From: a virus
Direction: 5' to 3' (one strand)
IMG/VR virus record: IMGVR_UViG_3300012002_000039
Coordinates: 1 to 22,017 of that record
DNA length: 22,017 bases
This document shows positions 1 to 8,338 of the stretch, one piece after another. A program made the translations under genes and the position numbers. Positions within the stretch are counted from its first letter, which is position 1; each line of letters begins with the position of its first letter. The notes under the pieces were generated by a model. That model saw only the letters and a program-made list of their open reading frames with translations. It did no database searches and was not told where the DNA came from.

Positions 1-281
1 ACTGCTTTGAACTCATAATCTGTATCTGCCTGTAAGCCGGATTCATCAAGTGCAAAGTCGAGTAGCAATTCGGAGCTACCATTTCCAAGTGTACTCTTTT
101 GTACACTCCAATTTAGCCAACTTGGGTTACGATTTGATCCAGACTGTTGAGTACCATTTATGGTATCCAATTCCACGGACAAAAGAGTAAGGTTATCCCC
201 ATCTTCGTCCGTAACTCTCTCCTGAAAGTTTACGGTACCATCTGTAGCACTAACGGTACGTTCGCATGTCTCACAACTCAT
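1..281 (-). CDS. Ig-like/cadherin-like tail-associated protein, N-terminal part only
   Basis: The frame opens at an ATG (279-281) eight bases after the stop of the preceding tail gene and stays open for 93 codons to the left edge, so the C-terminus is missing. The visible part starts MSCETCERTV, with a CxxC pair, and contains DEDGDNLTL (residues 25-33) followed by NPSWLNW (52-58). An acidic DxDGDxLT strand followed by PSWL is the pattern of putative Ig/dystroglycan-type cadherin domains (He_PIG-like), which are often displayed on phage tails. Position after the propeller-bearing tail protein supports a tail tip or fibre role. No signal peptide is seen. Domain assignment rests on a short motif; the role is inferred from order. 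Confidence 0.6.
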   Translation of the reverse strand, partial: MSCETCERTVSATDGTVNFQERVTDEDGDNLTLLSVELDTINGTQQSGSNRNPSWLNWSVQKSTLGNGSSELLLDFALDESGLQADTDYEFKA

Positions 282-289
282 AGTTGTAT

Positions 290-2278
290 TTAGGCTTGAT
301 ATTCAAGGGAATCTTTTTGCTCGAACTCCGGCGACGTGTTGGAAGGAACGTTAAGTGATGCTTGTGCTGTAATGTATGCTCCTGTATCTGCCTGCGATGT
401 TGGACCTATACTTGTAAACTGACCATCAAAGTCTAATTCTGCTGTATTTACAGATGCATTACTAAATCCTTCAACTTGTTGTACAAATATCAACTTACGT
501 TCTTTCTGCAATACTGTCCATGCAGGATTAGGTGGTGTTCCTGATGAAACTGCAATTGCTATACTATTGTTGGTACTTGAACCATCAAACTTTCTAGCAA
601 TGTAGTCAACCCTTGTTCCCGATCTTACTTCAAAGTATACCAAATCTGATGCTACATGAACGTTTACGTTTCTTGTAATACCAGGTGTTGTATCAATGGT
701 GAGTTCTCCACTACCATCTAAATTGTATCTCTTAAGGGTACTGTTGTCTCCAGATGCAGCAAATATGTACCCCTCATTTGCAGCACTAACAACGGACAAT
801 GCTAAGTTACGATCTGCAATAGATCCTACTTCCTGATAATTACTACCATCGTAGGCCATTTGCCATATCCCATCTTTGTTTTCATGGGATACGTAAATCG
901 TTCGTGTTGATTGATCTACGTCTATACCTACAACCTCTTGACCATTAAATATATCTGTTTGGTTGGTACTAGGTGCAATTAACTCTGCCCGTGTAACTCC
1001 GCTCGATGTTGCAAGGAATACAAAGCCCGCATTATCATCTGCTGCTATTTGCCCATTTCCAATGTCGGGATAAAGGGTAATTCTCAATGAATCCCAATCT
1101 ATACGTGCAAACCCACCATCTGCCGTAAATAGATTCTTGGTATCATCGTATGTAACTTGAGCGCCTTCTGATGGCGGTCCAGTAAGCCCTTCCCAACATA
1201 CATTTCCTTTGTCTTCCCAAACAGGTGTTACATTATCCGTTGTTTGGGATGCATCTGCAAACCAACAAAGGTCCTCTTTCTGCTCGAATGTTGGCGGGTT
1301 ATTTGTTTGGTCAATGCATACATTACCTCTTTTCTCCCAAACTGGAGGTACATTTGGATCTGGAAGCTCCTTCCAATTTGGATCTGATACTCTGCTGCAA
1401 TCTGGAGTTACGCCGCCGGCATAAACCCTAGCCTTATTCTCTCCGGTATTCTTTACCAGAAGTCTAGGTCTTGCATTGGCATCATCTAATATACAACGTA
1501 CACTCCATGTATTCTTAGGTATTTGTAACTCTCCGGTCGATGTTTGGATGGCAGTACCATCCCAATTTACAGCCTGTATTCTTGCATTTGTTAAGCCATA
1601 TCCTTCAACTGACTTAAGCTCCAATGTTGAGTACCATACCGGAAACTCTATCTCTATGATTGCTTGAGATAAAGATGTGAGGTTTGATGCATTTCCAGCT
1701 AAGTCTACAGTTGCATTTTCTCCGGCCGTCCATAATGGACCTTTATATCCCGGTCTTGAACCTGAACCTGTACGTACTAAACTGACTCCATCTATTTGTA
1801 AATCTTTGGCAAGGTTATCATTGGGATTAACTGCTTCTGTACCTTGCCACGGAACCCCTTCTAATAGGTCCATTCCTTCCCATATTGCTGGATAGTATAT
1901 ATGGGAAGTTAAGTTGAGAACCTTTTCTACTTGTAGACCTGAACTTACGGCTGGATCTGTTACATTTAGACGTGTATCTTCAAGCCACATCCAGCTATCT
2001 GCTTTTGGACCCCCAATAAATGCTGCATGTACGGGGCAATTTAGAGACTGGAATATATCACCCATTAAAGCAAGCTCCCTGGCTACAACAGGAACCTGCA
2101 CTTGTGATGTTCTTCTTACAGGTCTTTCGGTACCATCTGTAAGTTGAACGTATTCCTCACTGTTAGACGGACCTTCAAAGGACAATGCAAACCTACTAGG
2201 TAGATCAATGATCGTACCTGATGCAGGTTGCCAAAATACGATACGTTCAAATAATCTCCTCCGTACAAATCTTGACAT
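290..2278 (-). CDS. Tail tip/receptor-binding candidate with beta-propeller
   Basis: This 662-residue protein follows the hub protein by six bases. Residues 1-290 form a beta-rich region without a recognised family. Residues 295-365 carry Trp/Cys repeats: VWEKRGNVC (313-321), TFEQKEDLC (330-338) and VWEDKGNVC (353-361), with a degenerate copy EFEQKDSLE (651-659) at the C-terminus. Residues 380-600 look like a six-bladed propeller of the LDL-receptor class B/NHL kind: repeated strands such as GIDVDQSTRTIYVSHENKDG and YIFAASGDNSTLKRYNLDG, where a display strand is followed by a turn and a residue-rich strand naming the next blade. Propellers in tail proteins usually bind glycans or act as adaptors, so a receptor-binding or baseplate-peripheral role is likely but inferred. 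The leader AAAACACT directly precedes the ATG; there is no Shine-Dalgarno sequence. Confidence 0.7.
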   Translation of the reverse strand: MSRFVRRRLFERIVFWQPASGTIIDLPSRFALSFEGPSNSEEYVQLTDGTERPVRRTSQVQVPVVARELALMGDIFQSLNCPVHAAFIGGPKADSWMWLEDTRLNVTDPAVSSGLQVEKVLNLTSHIYYPAIWEGMDLLEGVPWQGTEAVNPNDNLAKDLQIDGVSLVRTGSGSRPGYKGPLWTAGENATVDLAGNASNLTSLSQAIIEIEFPVWYSTLELKSVEGYGLTNARIQAVNWDGTAIQTSTGELQIPKNTWSVRCILDDANARPRLLVKNTGENKARVYAGGVTPDCSRVSDPNWKELPDPNVPPVWEKRGNVCIDQTNNPPTFEQKEDLCWFADASQTTDNVTPVWEDKGNVCWEGLTGPPSEGAQVTYDDTKNLFTADGGFARIDWDSLRITLYPDIGNGQIAADDNAGFVFLATSSGVTRAELIAPSTNQTDIFNGQEVVGIDVDQSTRTIYVSHENKDGIWQMAYDGSNYQEVGSIADRNLALSVVSAANEGYIFAASGDNSTLKRYNLDGSGELTIDTTPGITRNVNVHVASDLVYFEVRSGTRVDYIARKFDGSSTNNSIAIAVSSGTPPNPAWTVLQKERKLIFVQQVEGFSNASVNTAELDFDGQFTSIGPTSQADTGAYITAQASLNVPSNTSPEFEQKDSLEYQA

Positions 2279-2284
2279 AGTGTT

Positions 2285-3964
2285 TTATTCTACTCCTTCT
2301 AGCAAATGCGGAGGAACTTCTACAAGTGCAACATCGGTAATTCCTGTTGTTAGGTTTACCTCAAGTCCAGTTGCAATGTAAGGTGTACCATCATCATCGT
2401 TAATAAAGAATACATTTTCTGGACCATGAACGCCAAACAATTTCCCTCTCGCTGTTTGTGTACCAAAGGGACGATATGCACGCTCAACACTTGAACGTAC
2501 TAACCAGGGTTGGTTATTGTCAATACTCAATCCCGGTATCTTAATGCTCTTTGCTTCTGTAATATCTACGGCACCCATTAGAACTAATGGAGGAACAACA
2601 TCTTTAATTGTAATGTCGTCAACTCCTTTATCCTCTGAATCTGCAATTAGTGTCTCAATTATTCTTTCGTTTGTATCTACGTATCTTGCCTTTATTTCTA
2701 TTTCATCACTTGTCGATCCAGATACCTCAATTACAGGATCAATTCTGTCTGTTGTTACAGGACCAATAATACCCGACTTTGTAGATGCATCTGAAACGCT
2801 TTCTGTACTACCATCATCACCTCTGTATTTAAGTGTAACTCCAGGTGATCCAGTTACATTTTCCCATGTCACAAGTAAAGCTAGTGATTGAGTTGGGGTT
2901 ATTTCACCCAAAAAGAGTTCTACTGTACCATCTGGAACTACTACTACAAACTTTGTTATATCCGTTCCAAAGTATGTATCTAATGTAGAGGTACCAGGTG
3001 AATCTCTTTTCCATGCTGCAAACGACGTACCAGGAAGAGTAGATGAACCCGGCTGTATTAAGTTACCTTCTTGCTCTAACTCTACACGTATGACGGCCGC
3101 CCTATCTAGGTCTTCAAGTCCATCTGAATCTCTCTCAATTACAAACTCATCTATTGTTACAACCTTTTCCTCTCTTTCATAATCACTAAAGTCTGACAAT
3201 TGGGGATCATCGTTCCCAAAGTCAAACATACCACCTAAACCACTACCTATACGATCATCCCTAGTTCGACGTTGTACAGTTCCACCACTACCAATTAAAC
3301 GTGCACTATCAATAACAAGTGCACCCTCACTTAATGATCTATATAGCATTGCCTTTGTTGTCTTGGCATACTCTATAAAGGCATCATATATAGACCTTTT
3401 CCTTGTTATGTTTAATGGTAGTGAGTCAACTCGGTCTGATAGGTCTTTTGTTATACCATCCCTATCCACTAACTGAACGTCGGATCTGTATATCTCATCG
3501 TCTCCGAATACAATACCCTGAACTAGAAGATCATCAAAAAATGCTCCTGATGCATCCCCAAGTATACCTTCTGTTGGTAATGTAAGCCTATCTTTTGTTA
3601 TGCCTCCGTAGCAGTTTAATACTGTTCTTTCTACCTGCGTTCTCTGCGAGAATGGTATGGTACGTGACTCTTTTTTAACTAACCCACGCCAAAGTACACC
3701 TGGACCATCAATCTCAACAAGGTATTTCCTAGGGGCAAAGCCACCCCTAAACTCTTTGTGTAATTCTAATGTCTCATCCCTAAATGCAAGTTGTACCCAA
3801 CTCTTAAGAATCTGGACTAATGGTTGCCGTTTAAGTTCGCCATATCCAATTATAAGATCATTCTCTAGTTCAACGTTAAAAGGTGAACGTAGATTTTCAA
3901 TGTCGAATATAGTTACATTGTATAACCCTGTTCTTCCTGAAACGTCAACATCAACAATTGGCAT
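2285..3964 (-). CDS. Baseplate hub / distal tail protein
   Basis: A 559-residue protein whose ATG overlaps the tape-measure stop by one base (TAATG). The N-terminal 130 residues have the pattern seen in siphovirus hub or distal-tail proteins that follow the tape measure: a segment LELHKEF, then YLVEIDGPGVLWRGLV (about 82-97), then a strand pair leading to a CYGGITKDRL segment, resembling the 'wrV.I..g..vWkG.i' signature of such proteins. The middle region (about 165-225) may form the second hub domain; the rest is beta-rich and acidic. Gene order (tape measure, this gene, propeller protein) is the main reason for the call. It would sit at the tail tip as a trimer or hexamer. Whether it is Dit-like or Tal-like cannot be decided from the sequence. 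Confidence 0.65.
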   Translation of the reverse strand: MPIVDVDVSGRTGLYNVTIFDIENLRSPFNVELENDLIIGYGELKRQPLVQILKSWVQLAFRDETLELHKEFRGGFAPRKYLVEIDGPGVLWRGLVKKESRTIPFSQRTQVERTVLNCYGGITKDRLTLPTEGILGDASGAFFDDLLVQGIVFGDDEIYRSDVQLVDRDGITKDLSDRVDSLPLNITRKRSIYDAFIEYAKTTKAMLYRSLSEGALVIDSARLIGSGGTVQRRTRDDRIGSGLGGMFDFGNDDPQLSDFSDYEREEKVVTIDEFVIERDSDGLEDLDRAAVIRVELEQEGNLIQPGSSTLPGTSFAAWKRDSPGTSTLDTYFGTDITKFVVVVPDGTVELFLGEITPTQSLALLVTWENVTGSPGVTLKYRGDDGSTESVSDASTKSGIIGPVTTDRIDPVIEVSGSTSDEIEIKARYVDTNERIIETLIADSEDKGVDDITIKDVVPPLVLMGAVDITEAKSIKIPGLSIDNNQPWLVRSSVERAYRPFGTQTARGKLFGVHGPENVFFINDDDGTPYIATGLEVNLTTGITDVALVEVPPHLLEGVE

Positions 3965-6708
3965 TACTGTCTTGCGTTCTTATCCTTAAACTCTTTTACC
4001 TCTTCTAGACGTGTATCTAGCTCGAAGAGATCGGGACCATTTATTTCACCCATTAAGCGTACCAACGTGTTTACATTAACGTTCTGGTTTGATGCAAGTC
4101 CAGAACTAGGTGCAATTGATTCCATTGCATCCCTTGTAACTATTTGTCCATCTGCACTTGGAATGAAGAACTCTCTATCACCTAATCCATGTGTTTCAAA
4201 CAATCTTCCACCCTCAACTGGACCACCACTTTCACGGGATGGAATAAACCCTCCTTCTCCACCACCTTCTAATTCTAATCTTTCACCCCTATCTCTACCT
4301 CTACTTGTACCCCTACTCGGACCTATAGCACTTGCACTTGCAACTAATCCTGTACCTAGTGCGACCAATAATGCACCACTTCCAGCACCTACTCCTGTTA
4401 TAATTTGAGCTGTACCAACTGCAATTAACTGTTCACCTACCAATCTCATTACATTTGCAAGTGCCGAACGTGCTGCATCACTAAATGATTTAATAACACT
4501 TTCTCCCTCACCTATTGCAGCACCAAGTTCGATAAATGCTGATTGCAATCCTTGTACTGCTGCTCTTTGTGCATCTAATGATGTAAACTCTGTACTAAAC
4601 TGTGATACACTATCGGCTGCATCTTCTGCATCTTCTCCTGCACCCTTTAATTCATCCCTTGTATCTTTAAGTCTTTCTATAAGCTCTTGTATCCTTTCAA
4701 TAGACTCTTTATCACTTGTATTTCTTAGCTCATCATCAAGTACGCTTATTGCATGGTTTATTCTGTTAATAGTATTGAGCATCCCAACGGACATTACACG
4801 TCTAACGTCCGTTATACCTTGAACAGTATCCTCGAAGGTAACTGGATCTTCATCCAGTGTACCCATTGTTTCTCGGAGTTCAATAAACTCTTGACGTACT
4901 TGTCTTAACCTTTCTCTTTGATCTTCTGATGTTGCTTGGTTGAATAACGTCTCAAGTCTTGATAATACTTTATTGACGTTCGTGATTGAGTCTAATAGGT
5001 TACTATCAAGGAAATCTCTAGCATCTTCTGCACTTTGAATTGCAGAACTAAAGTCTAAATCAAGAGGTTGACTTAATAGTTTAAGTAGGTTAAAGTTAGT
5101 CTCTATAATTACATTTTGAACCTCTTCTATTGCTCCCTTTCTTCTTTCTACCAGTTCGTTTACTTTTTCCTCATCTTCAACCCGTTCTGCTGATGTATCC
5201 TGAATAACATCTAATGCTCTCTTTTCTACACGCCTTCTTTGTATAAGTGTATTTACATTTTCGAGCTGCGATTTAATTGCCTCTTCGTTTTGACTAAAGA
5301 ACTCTTGTGCTTCTTCTTGACGTTTTTGTAGTTCTTCGAGAGACAGTCTTTCCTCAATTCCAAGTTGTGCTCTTGCCTGAACTATTGTTCCTATTTGCGA
5401 TACATCTACATCTGTATCTGCGAACTGCTTTCTCAACCTAATAATCTCATTAAACAGTTCAGGTGCATCTCTCATTCGTTCTAATTCATCCCTTACCTGC
5501 TTTGCTTCATCTAATGTTTCTACCTGAAACTCTCCAATTTCAGCCTGCATTGAAAGGATAGACTCGGAAACACTTTGGTATGCTTCCTCTAGCTCTTTTG
5601 CTTCTTCTTCTCTAGATGCAAACCAGCTTGCAATCTTTGGGGCCATTACCAATAGACCCTGTAGTGCAACGATAATACCAACAGGACCTTTCAATGCCGC
5701 AAATACACCTTGAAGTGTATTCTTAAACCCACCTACGTTCTGACTTGCACGTATTAGTTCCTCTGCAACAAATGCAATGTTGTTGCCTGCTCCACGTAAA
5801 CCAAACTGCAAATCTTGGATGAGATCCCCTGTACTAAAGAGGATGTTATTCATATTGCCCATCTCACCCACAAATCCTGCGGTACGATCTCTGATGCGAA
5901 GTTGAGCTACACTTGTAGCATCAGCCTGTACCTCCATCTGTTCTAGTCTATTTACCGCACGTAGAACAGAGTTGTTGAACTCTTCTGTTCTCCCAGATGT
6001 GATTGATAGACTATCGGAGAACCTATTGTAAGTATTTGATGCTTCTAATGTATTAGTGTTAGCTCTATCTAATACATTAGAAAGACGTAATGCGTTATTG
6101 TTAAACTCTTCTGTTTCTTCGGCCGATACTGATATTTGATTCTCAAGTCTGTTTTGGCTATCAATTGCCTCAACAGTTAAGTTATCATATTGCTGTAATG
6201 CAGATTGACTTTCGATTAGTTTATCTGCCTGTTCTCCAGATGCATTTGCAGTCTCCATCTGGATGCCACTTAATTCCTCCTGACTTTGTGCAGCTTTCTT
6301 TGAACTATCGTCTAACTTCTCAAGGTTATCTGACAGTTGGGTTAGATCCCCATTTGCTTCCTGCAATTCGTCTCTAAATCCACGTATTTCCTTGCCAAAA
6401 TCTTCGGCACCAAAGTCAATGAGAGGCGCAACTTGTTGTAATTGTAGTCCAAAGTTTTCTGCTACTTGTTCCGCAGCACCAATCTTGCCTGAAAGATCAT
6501 CTACACCTTGAAATAAATCTCTAATGCGTTGATCGGCTTCAATCGCATTATCACCAAAATCCTTTAATCCTTGTTCAAATCCTTCTGATTCTTGACGTGC
6601 AAATGTTATTGCCCCACCTAAGTTCTCAAATACACGTCCTGTTGAACGTACCTTTTTAATTGCACCTTGATCGTCAATGTCCAAGGTGACTTGTATGGAG
6701 GCAGCCAT
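3964..6708 (-). CDS. Tape measure protein
   Basis: The largest protein of the window (914 residues), following the tail chaperone region as is usual in siphoviruses. Most of it (40-270, 365-745) is predicted coiled coil rich in Glu, Gln, Asn and Leu. Two hydrophobic stretches stand out: 334-363 and 750-796, the latter Gly/Ala-rich as in tape measures thought to enter the host membrane. DLIQDLQFGLRGAGNN (298-310 region) is a segment commonly seen before the first hydrophobic stretch in tape measures. The C-terminal part (816-860) has the Gly-rich ESGGPVEGG...FFIPSADGQ pattern typical of tape-measure ends. At about 0.15 nm per residue it would set a tail of roughly 137 nm. The ATG lies six bases after the frameshift-product stop; no Shine-Dalgarno sequence is present. 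Confidence 0.92.
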   Translation of the reverse strand: MAASIQVTLDIDDQGAIKKVRSTGRVFENLGGAITFARQESEGFEQGLKDFGDNAIEADQRIRDLFQGVDDLSGKIGAAEQVAENFGLQLQQVAPLIDFGAEDFGKEIRGFRDELQEANGDLTQLSDNLEKLDDSSKKAAQSQEELSGIQMETANASGEQADKLIESQSALQQYDNLTVEAIDSQNRLENQISVSAEETEEFNNNALRLSNVLDRANTNTLEASNTYNRFSDSLSITSGRTEEFNNSVLRAVNRLEQMEVQADATSVAQLRIRDRTAGFVGEMGNMNNILFSTGDLIQDLQFGLRGAGNNIAFVAEELIRASQNVGGFKNTLQGVFAALKGPVGIIVALQGLLVMAPKIASWFASREEEAKELEEAYQSVSESILSMQAEIGEFQVETLDEAKQVRDELERMRDAPELFNEIIRLRKQFADTDVDVSQIGTIVQARAQLGIEERLSLEELQKRQEEAQEFFSQNEEAIKSQLENVNTLIQRRRVEKRALDVIQDTSAERVEDEEKVNELVERRKGAIEEVQNVIIETNFNLLKLLSQPLDLDFSSAIQSAEDARDFLDSNLLDSITNVNKVLSRLETLFNQATSEDQRERLRQVRQEFIELRETMGTLDEDPVTFEDTVQGITDVRRVMSVGMLNTINRINHAISVLDDELRNTSDKESIERIQELIERLKDTRDELKGAGEDAEDAADSVSQFSTEFTSLDAQRAAVQGLQSAFIELGAAIGEGESVIKSFSDAARSALANVMRLVGEQLIAVGTAQIITGVGAGSGALLVALGTGLVASASAIGPSRGTSRGRDRGERLELEGGGEGGFIPSRESGGPVEGGRLFETHGLGDREFFIPSADGQIVTRDAMESIAPSSGLASNQNVNVNTLVRLMGEINGPDLFELDTRLEEVKEFKDKNARQ

Positions 6709-6714
6709 ATGAAT

Positions 6715-6942
6715 CTAGGATATTTCATCAAATACCTTTCGGACCCTACTTCTCTCGATATACAATATCAGCCTTTGAATCGGCCAATTGTATACCAATT
6801 CGTTATACTCGCTTGCATCTAGACGTGTAAGTTCTGCAAGCAAAGACGTGTGATCCCCTTCCTCTGATTTAGGGTACCACATGAATGTGTCTTTCCAAAA
6901 GTCTATTCTTGCCTCCGTAAGACTTATAATGTCTTGGAGGCT
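6715..6942 (-). CDS. Tail assembly chaperone C-terminal extension (GT-type, reached by -1 frameshift)
   Basis: A 75-codon frame with no credible start of its own continues from the 112-residue chaperone gene in the -1 frame and ends at TAG (6715-6717), six bases before the tape-measure ATG. It begins SLQDIISLTEARIDFW and ends VRKVFDEIS. Slippage of Lys-AAA on A-AAA-G (6945-6941), or of Phe-TTT on T-TTT-A just upstream, would give a fusion of about 182 residues. The frame is also open upstream to at least 7020. Siphoviruses commonly make G and GT chaperones this way, with the GT part recruiting tail tube subunits to the tape measure. This extension has no other explanation and fills what would otherwise be a 215-base gap. 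An independent start at the internal ATG near 6881 would give only about 55 residues and is less likely. Confidence 0.8.
   Translation of the reverse strand, partial: SLQDIISLTEARIDFWKDTFMWYPKSEEGDHTSLLAELTRLDASEYNELVYNWPIQRLILYIERSRVRKVFDEIS
6911..6941 (-). promoter_or_regulatory. Frameshift-stimulating stem-loop
   Basis: Read on the minus strand, GCCTCC-AAGAC, a seven-base loop ATTATAA, then GTCTT-AC-GGAGGC can form a stem of 6+5 base pairs with a two-base bulge. It starts directly after the A-AAA-G slip candidate and six bases after the TTTT run, a suitable distance for stimulating -1 frameshifting. On the plus strand the same hairpin is followed by TTTTATAAAAT and could resemble a terminator, but no plus-strand gene lies upstream. 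Confidence 0.7.
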
Positions 6943-7262
6943 TTTATAAAATAAGCGGTTAATGCCGCTATTAGACTTTTTACTTGTGCAGGGTGCATCT
7001 CTTTGATGTTGTACTCTTCGGAGTTGAGTACCAATGCATCAATAAATCCCTGCGCCTGAATCAATGCAGGATGTTCAGGTAGCTCCACATCCTCATTTGT
7101 GAAGAGTAATGTTTCTACATCTATTTGTAGATAAAAGCAACACTCTTCAACTAAACCTAAAGACATTTCATCAGGGGCAGGTAACTTAGGATCTGGATCT
7201 AACTTTAGCTCCTTAAGTTCCTGACCATCCCGACGAAATGTTTTTGTTTGTTTCCACGCCAT
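6924..7262 (-). CDS. Tail assembly chaperone (G-type, unshifted product)
   Basis: A 112-residue acidic protein between the tail tube gene and the tape measure, the standard position of the tail assembly chaperone. It opens with MAWKQTKTFRRDGQELKELK and has a compact helical C-terminal part (EMHPAQVKSLIAALTAYF, near 86-103). Its frame ends at TAA (6924-6926), but the -1 frame runs on for 75 codons and a stem-loop sits at the end, matching the G/GT frameshift arrangement. In lambda the two products coat the tape measure during assembly and are absent from the virion. No sequence family was recognised with certainty; the assignment comes from position, size and frameshift architecture. No Shine-Dalgarno sequence is visible. 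Confidence 0.75.
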   Translation of the reverse strand: MAWKQTKTFRRDGQELKELKLDPDPKLPAPDEMSLGLVEECCFYLQIDVETLLFTNEDVELPEHPALIQAQGFIDALVLNSEEYNIKEMHPAQVKSLIAALTAYFIKASKTL

Positions 7263-7287
7263 ACTACTTCCCTATGTTGTTAGGCGA

Positions 7288-7758
7288 TTAGCTACCAGAG
7301 GTATCATCTTCAATTGTATCACCAGGACCAATTCCCACTGCTGTATATTGCACCTGAAAGGCACGATGTCCGTCCTGATTTTGACGTACCTTTCCCATAC
7401 CAACAGTCATTCCCATTTCTCCACCAATAATTTCAGGAGACTTTCCAGACTGTTGAGGTACACGTTTCAACCAAACGTTACCGTTTTCTTCGGCAGCAGT
7501 CTTAAACAAGTCAAAAATGGTACCATCTGAATCATCTTCAAAGATGGTTTGAGAGAAACTTTGAGCTACGGATGCCATTACTTCTCGACCATCACCGATA
7601 GTTTGCATGTTCGGTTCTTCCGTAGGCTCATCTGAATCCCCAATTCTTTCGGGCAAATCAGACCCCTTATATTGATTCCATGTTGGGGTACCTCCGTAGA
7701 TTTCTGGTTTGTCTTCCGTGACGTAATACTCACGTACTAAGTCTTTCGTTACAGACAT
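7288..7758 (-). CDS. Probable major tail tube protein
   Basis: A 156-residue, strongly acidic protein (few Lys/Arg) placed directly before the chaperone genes and after the tail terminator candidate, which is the usual slot for the tail tube protein. The centre has alternating beta-strand pattern (VMASVAQSFSQTIFED, GNVWLKRVPQQ, AFQVQYTAVGIGPGD at about 133-147), fitting the tube beta-sandwich fold; the last strand FQVQYTAVGIG resembles the closing strand of such proteins. The C-terminus is a short acidic tail. Start is preceded by the A-rich leader AACAAAACACT, which is shared almost exactly with the propeller protein gene. The assignment is by order, size and strand pattern; no diagnostic motif was seen. 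Confidence 0.65.
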   Translation of the reverse strand: MSVTKDLVREYYVTEDKPEIYGGTPTWNQYKGSDLPERIGDSDEPTEEPNMQTIGDGREVMASVAQSFSQTIFEDDSDGTIFDLFKTAAEENGNVWLKRVPQQSGKSPEIIGGEMGMTVGMGKVRQNQDGHRAFQVQYTAVGIGPGDTIEDDTSGS

Positions 7759-7767
7759 AGTGTTTTG

Positions 7768-8337
7768 TTATGCATCTGTGATTGAGACTAAAAACTCCAT
7801 GTAATGTGCCCTTTCTTCTCCACTTCCTTCGAGAGATCGTGGCACATTTGGATATACAATGTTGCGGGGAACTCCAAGATATACCATCCTCGGAGTTCCG
7901 TTCACTGTTGGCTCTAAAGACCTACGTTCTCGAATGGTGGGTAATATACCCATCGGATCATAGGCTGTCAACAGGCTTTCCCAAGGTGCAAAGCTGTCGA
8001 TATTCCCATTACCGTCTTCGGACATACCATACCAAAGTACAACGCGAAATGCATCTATGGACCCATGTTGGGTACCATCATTTCGCATTACATTGTTACC
8101 TTCTTCTACACTATCTGGTGCATCAGGACCATCAAAGTAAACCTCACAATGCCGTACTTCCCCACTACTATTTTCTTGTATATCTCTACGTTCTGCACGG
8201 CTTCCAATTCTCATCATTGCCGTGATAGGACGTTGATATACAATAAAATCCTCACTGTGATCGGTAAAGATTTCCTCCAATAAATCAACCAATGCCTGAC
8301 GTTTTTCCGGCATCGGTACTTCCTCAAATGCAGGCAT
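7768..8337 (-). CDS. Probable tail terminator / minor tail protein
   Basis: A 189-residue acidic protein (only about two Lys, many Arg/Asp/Glu) lying between the gpG/gp10-like completion protein and the tail tube gene. This is where siphoviruses usually place the tail terminator, which caps the tube and joins it to the neck. It starts MPAFEEVPMPEKRQALVDLL, a helix as in terminator proteins, and later alternates short strands (FRVVLWYGMSED, HYMEFLVSITDA at the C-terminus). The stop of the upstream gene is one base before the ATG, implying coupling. No family motif identified; the function is inferred from position only. Confidence 0.5.
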   Translation of the reverse strand: MPAFEEVPMPEKRQALVDLLEEIFTDHSEDFIVYQRPITAMMRIGSRAERRDIQENSSGEVRHCEVYFDGPDAPDSVEEGNNVMRNDGTQHGSIDAFRVVLWYGMSEDGNGNIDSFAPWESLLTAYDPMGILPTIRERRSLEPTVNGTPRMVYLGVPRNIVYPNVPRSLEGSGEERAHYMEFLVSITDA

Positions 8338-8338
8338 A

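Noticed and set aside
3657-3989. A 110-codon plus-strand frame across the hub and tape-measure junction
   Set aside because: Composition and position fit an antisense shadow; the minus-strand genes have family patterns here.
6911-6951. Reading the hairpin before TTTTATAAAA as a plus-strand terminator
   Set aside because: No plus-strand gene lies upstream; the frame relation and position inside the chaperone gene favour a frameshift stimulator.
7782-8225. A 147-codon plus-strand frame opposite the tail terminator candidate
   Set aside because: His/Tyr/Leu-rich composition and no start context; it is the antisense of a well-packed minus-strand gene.
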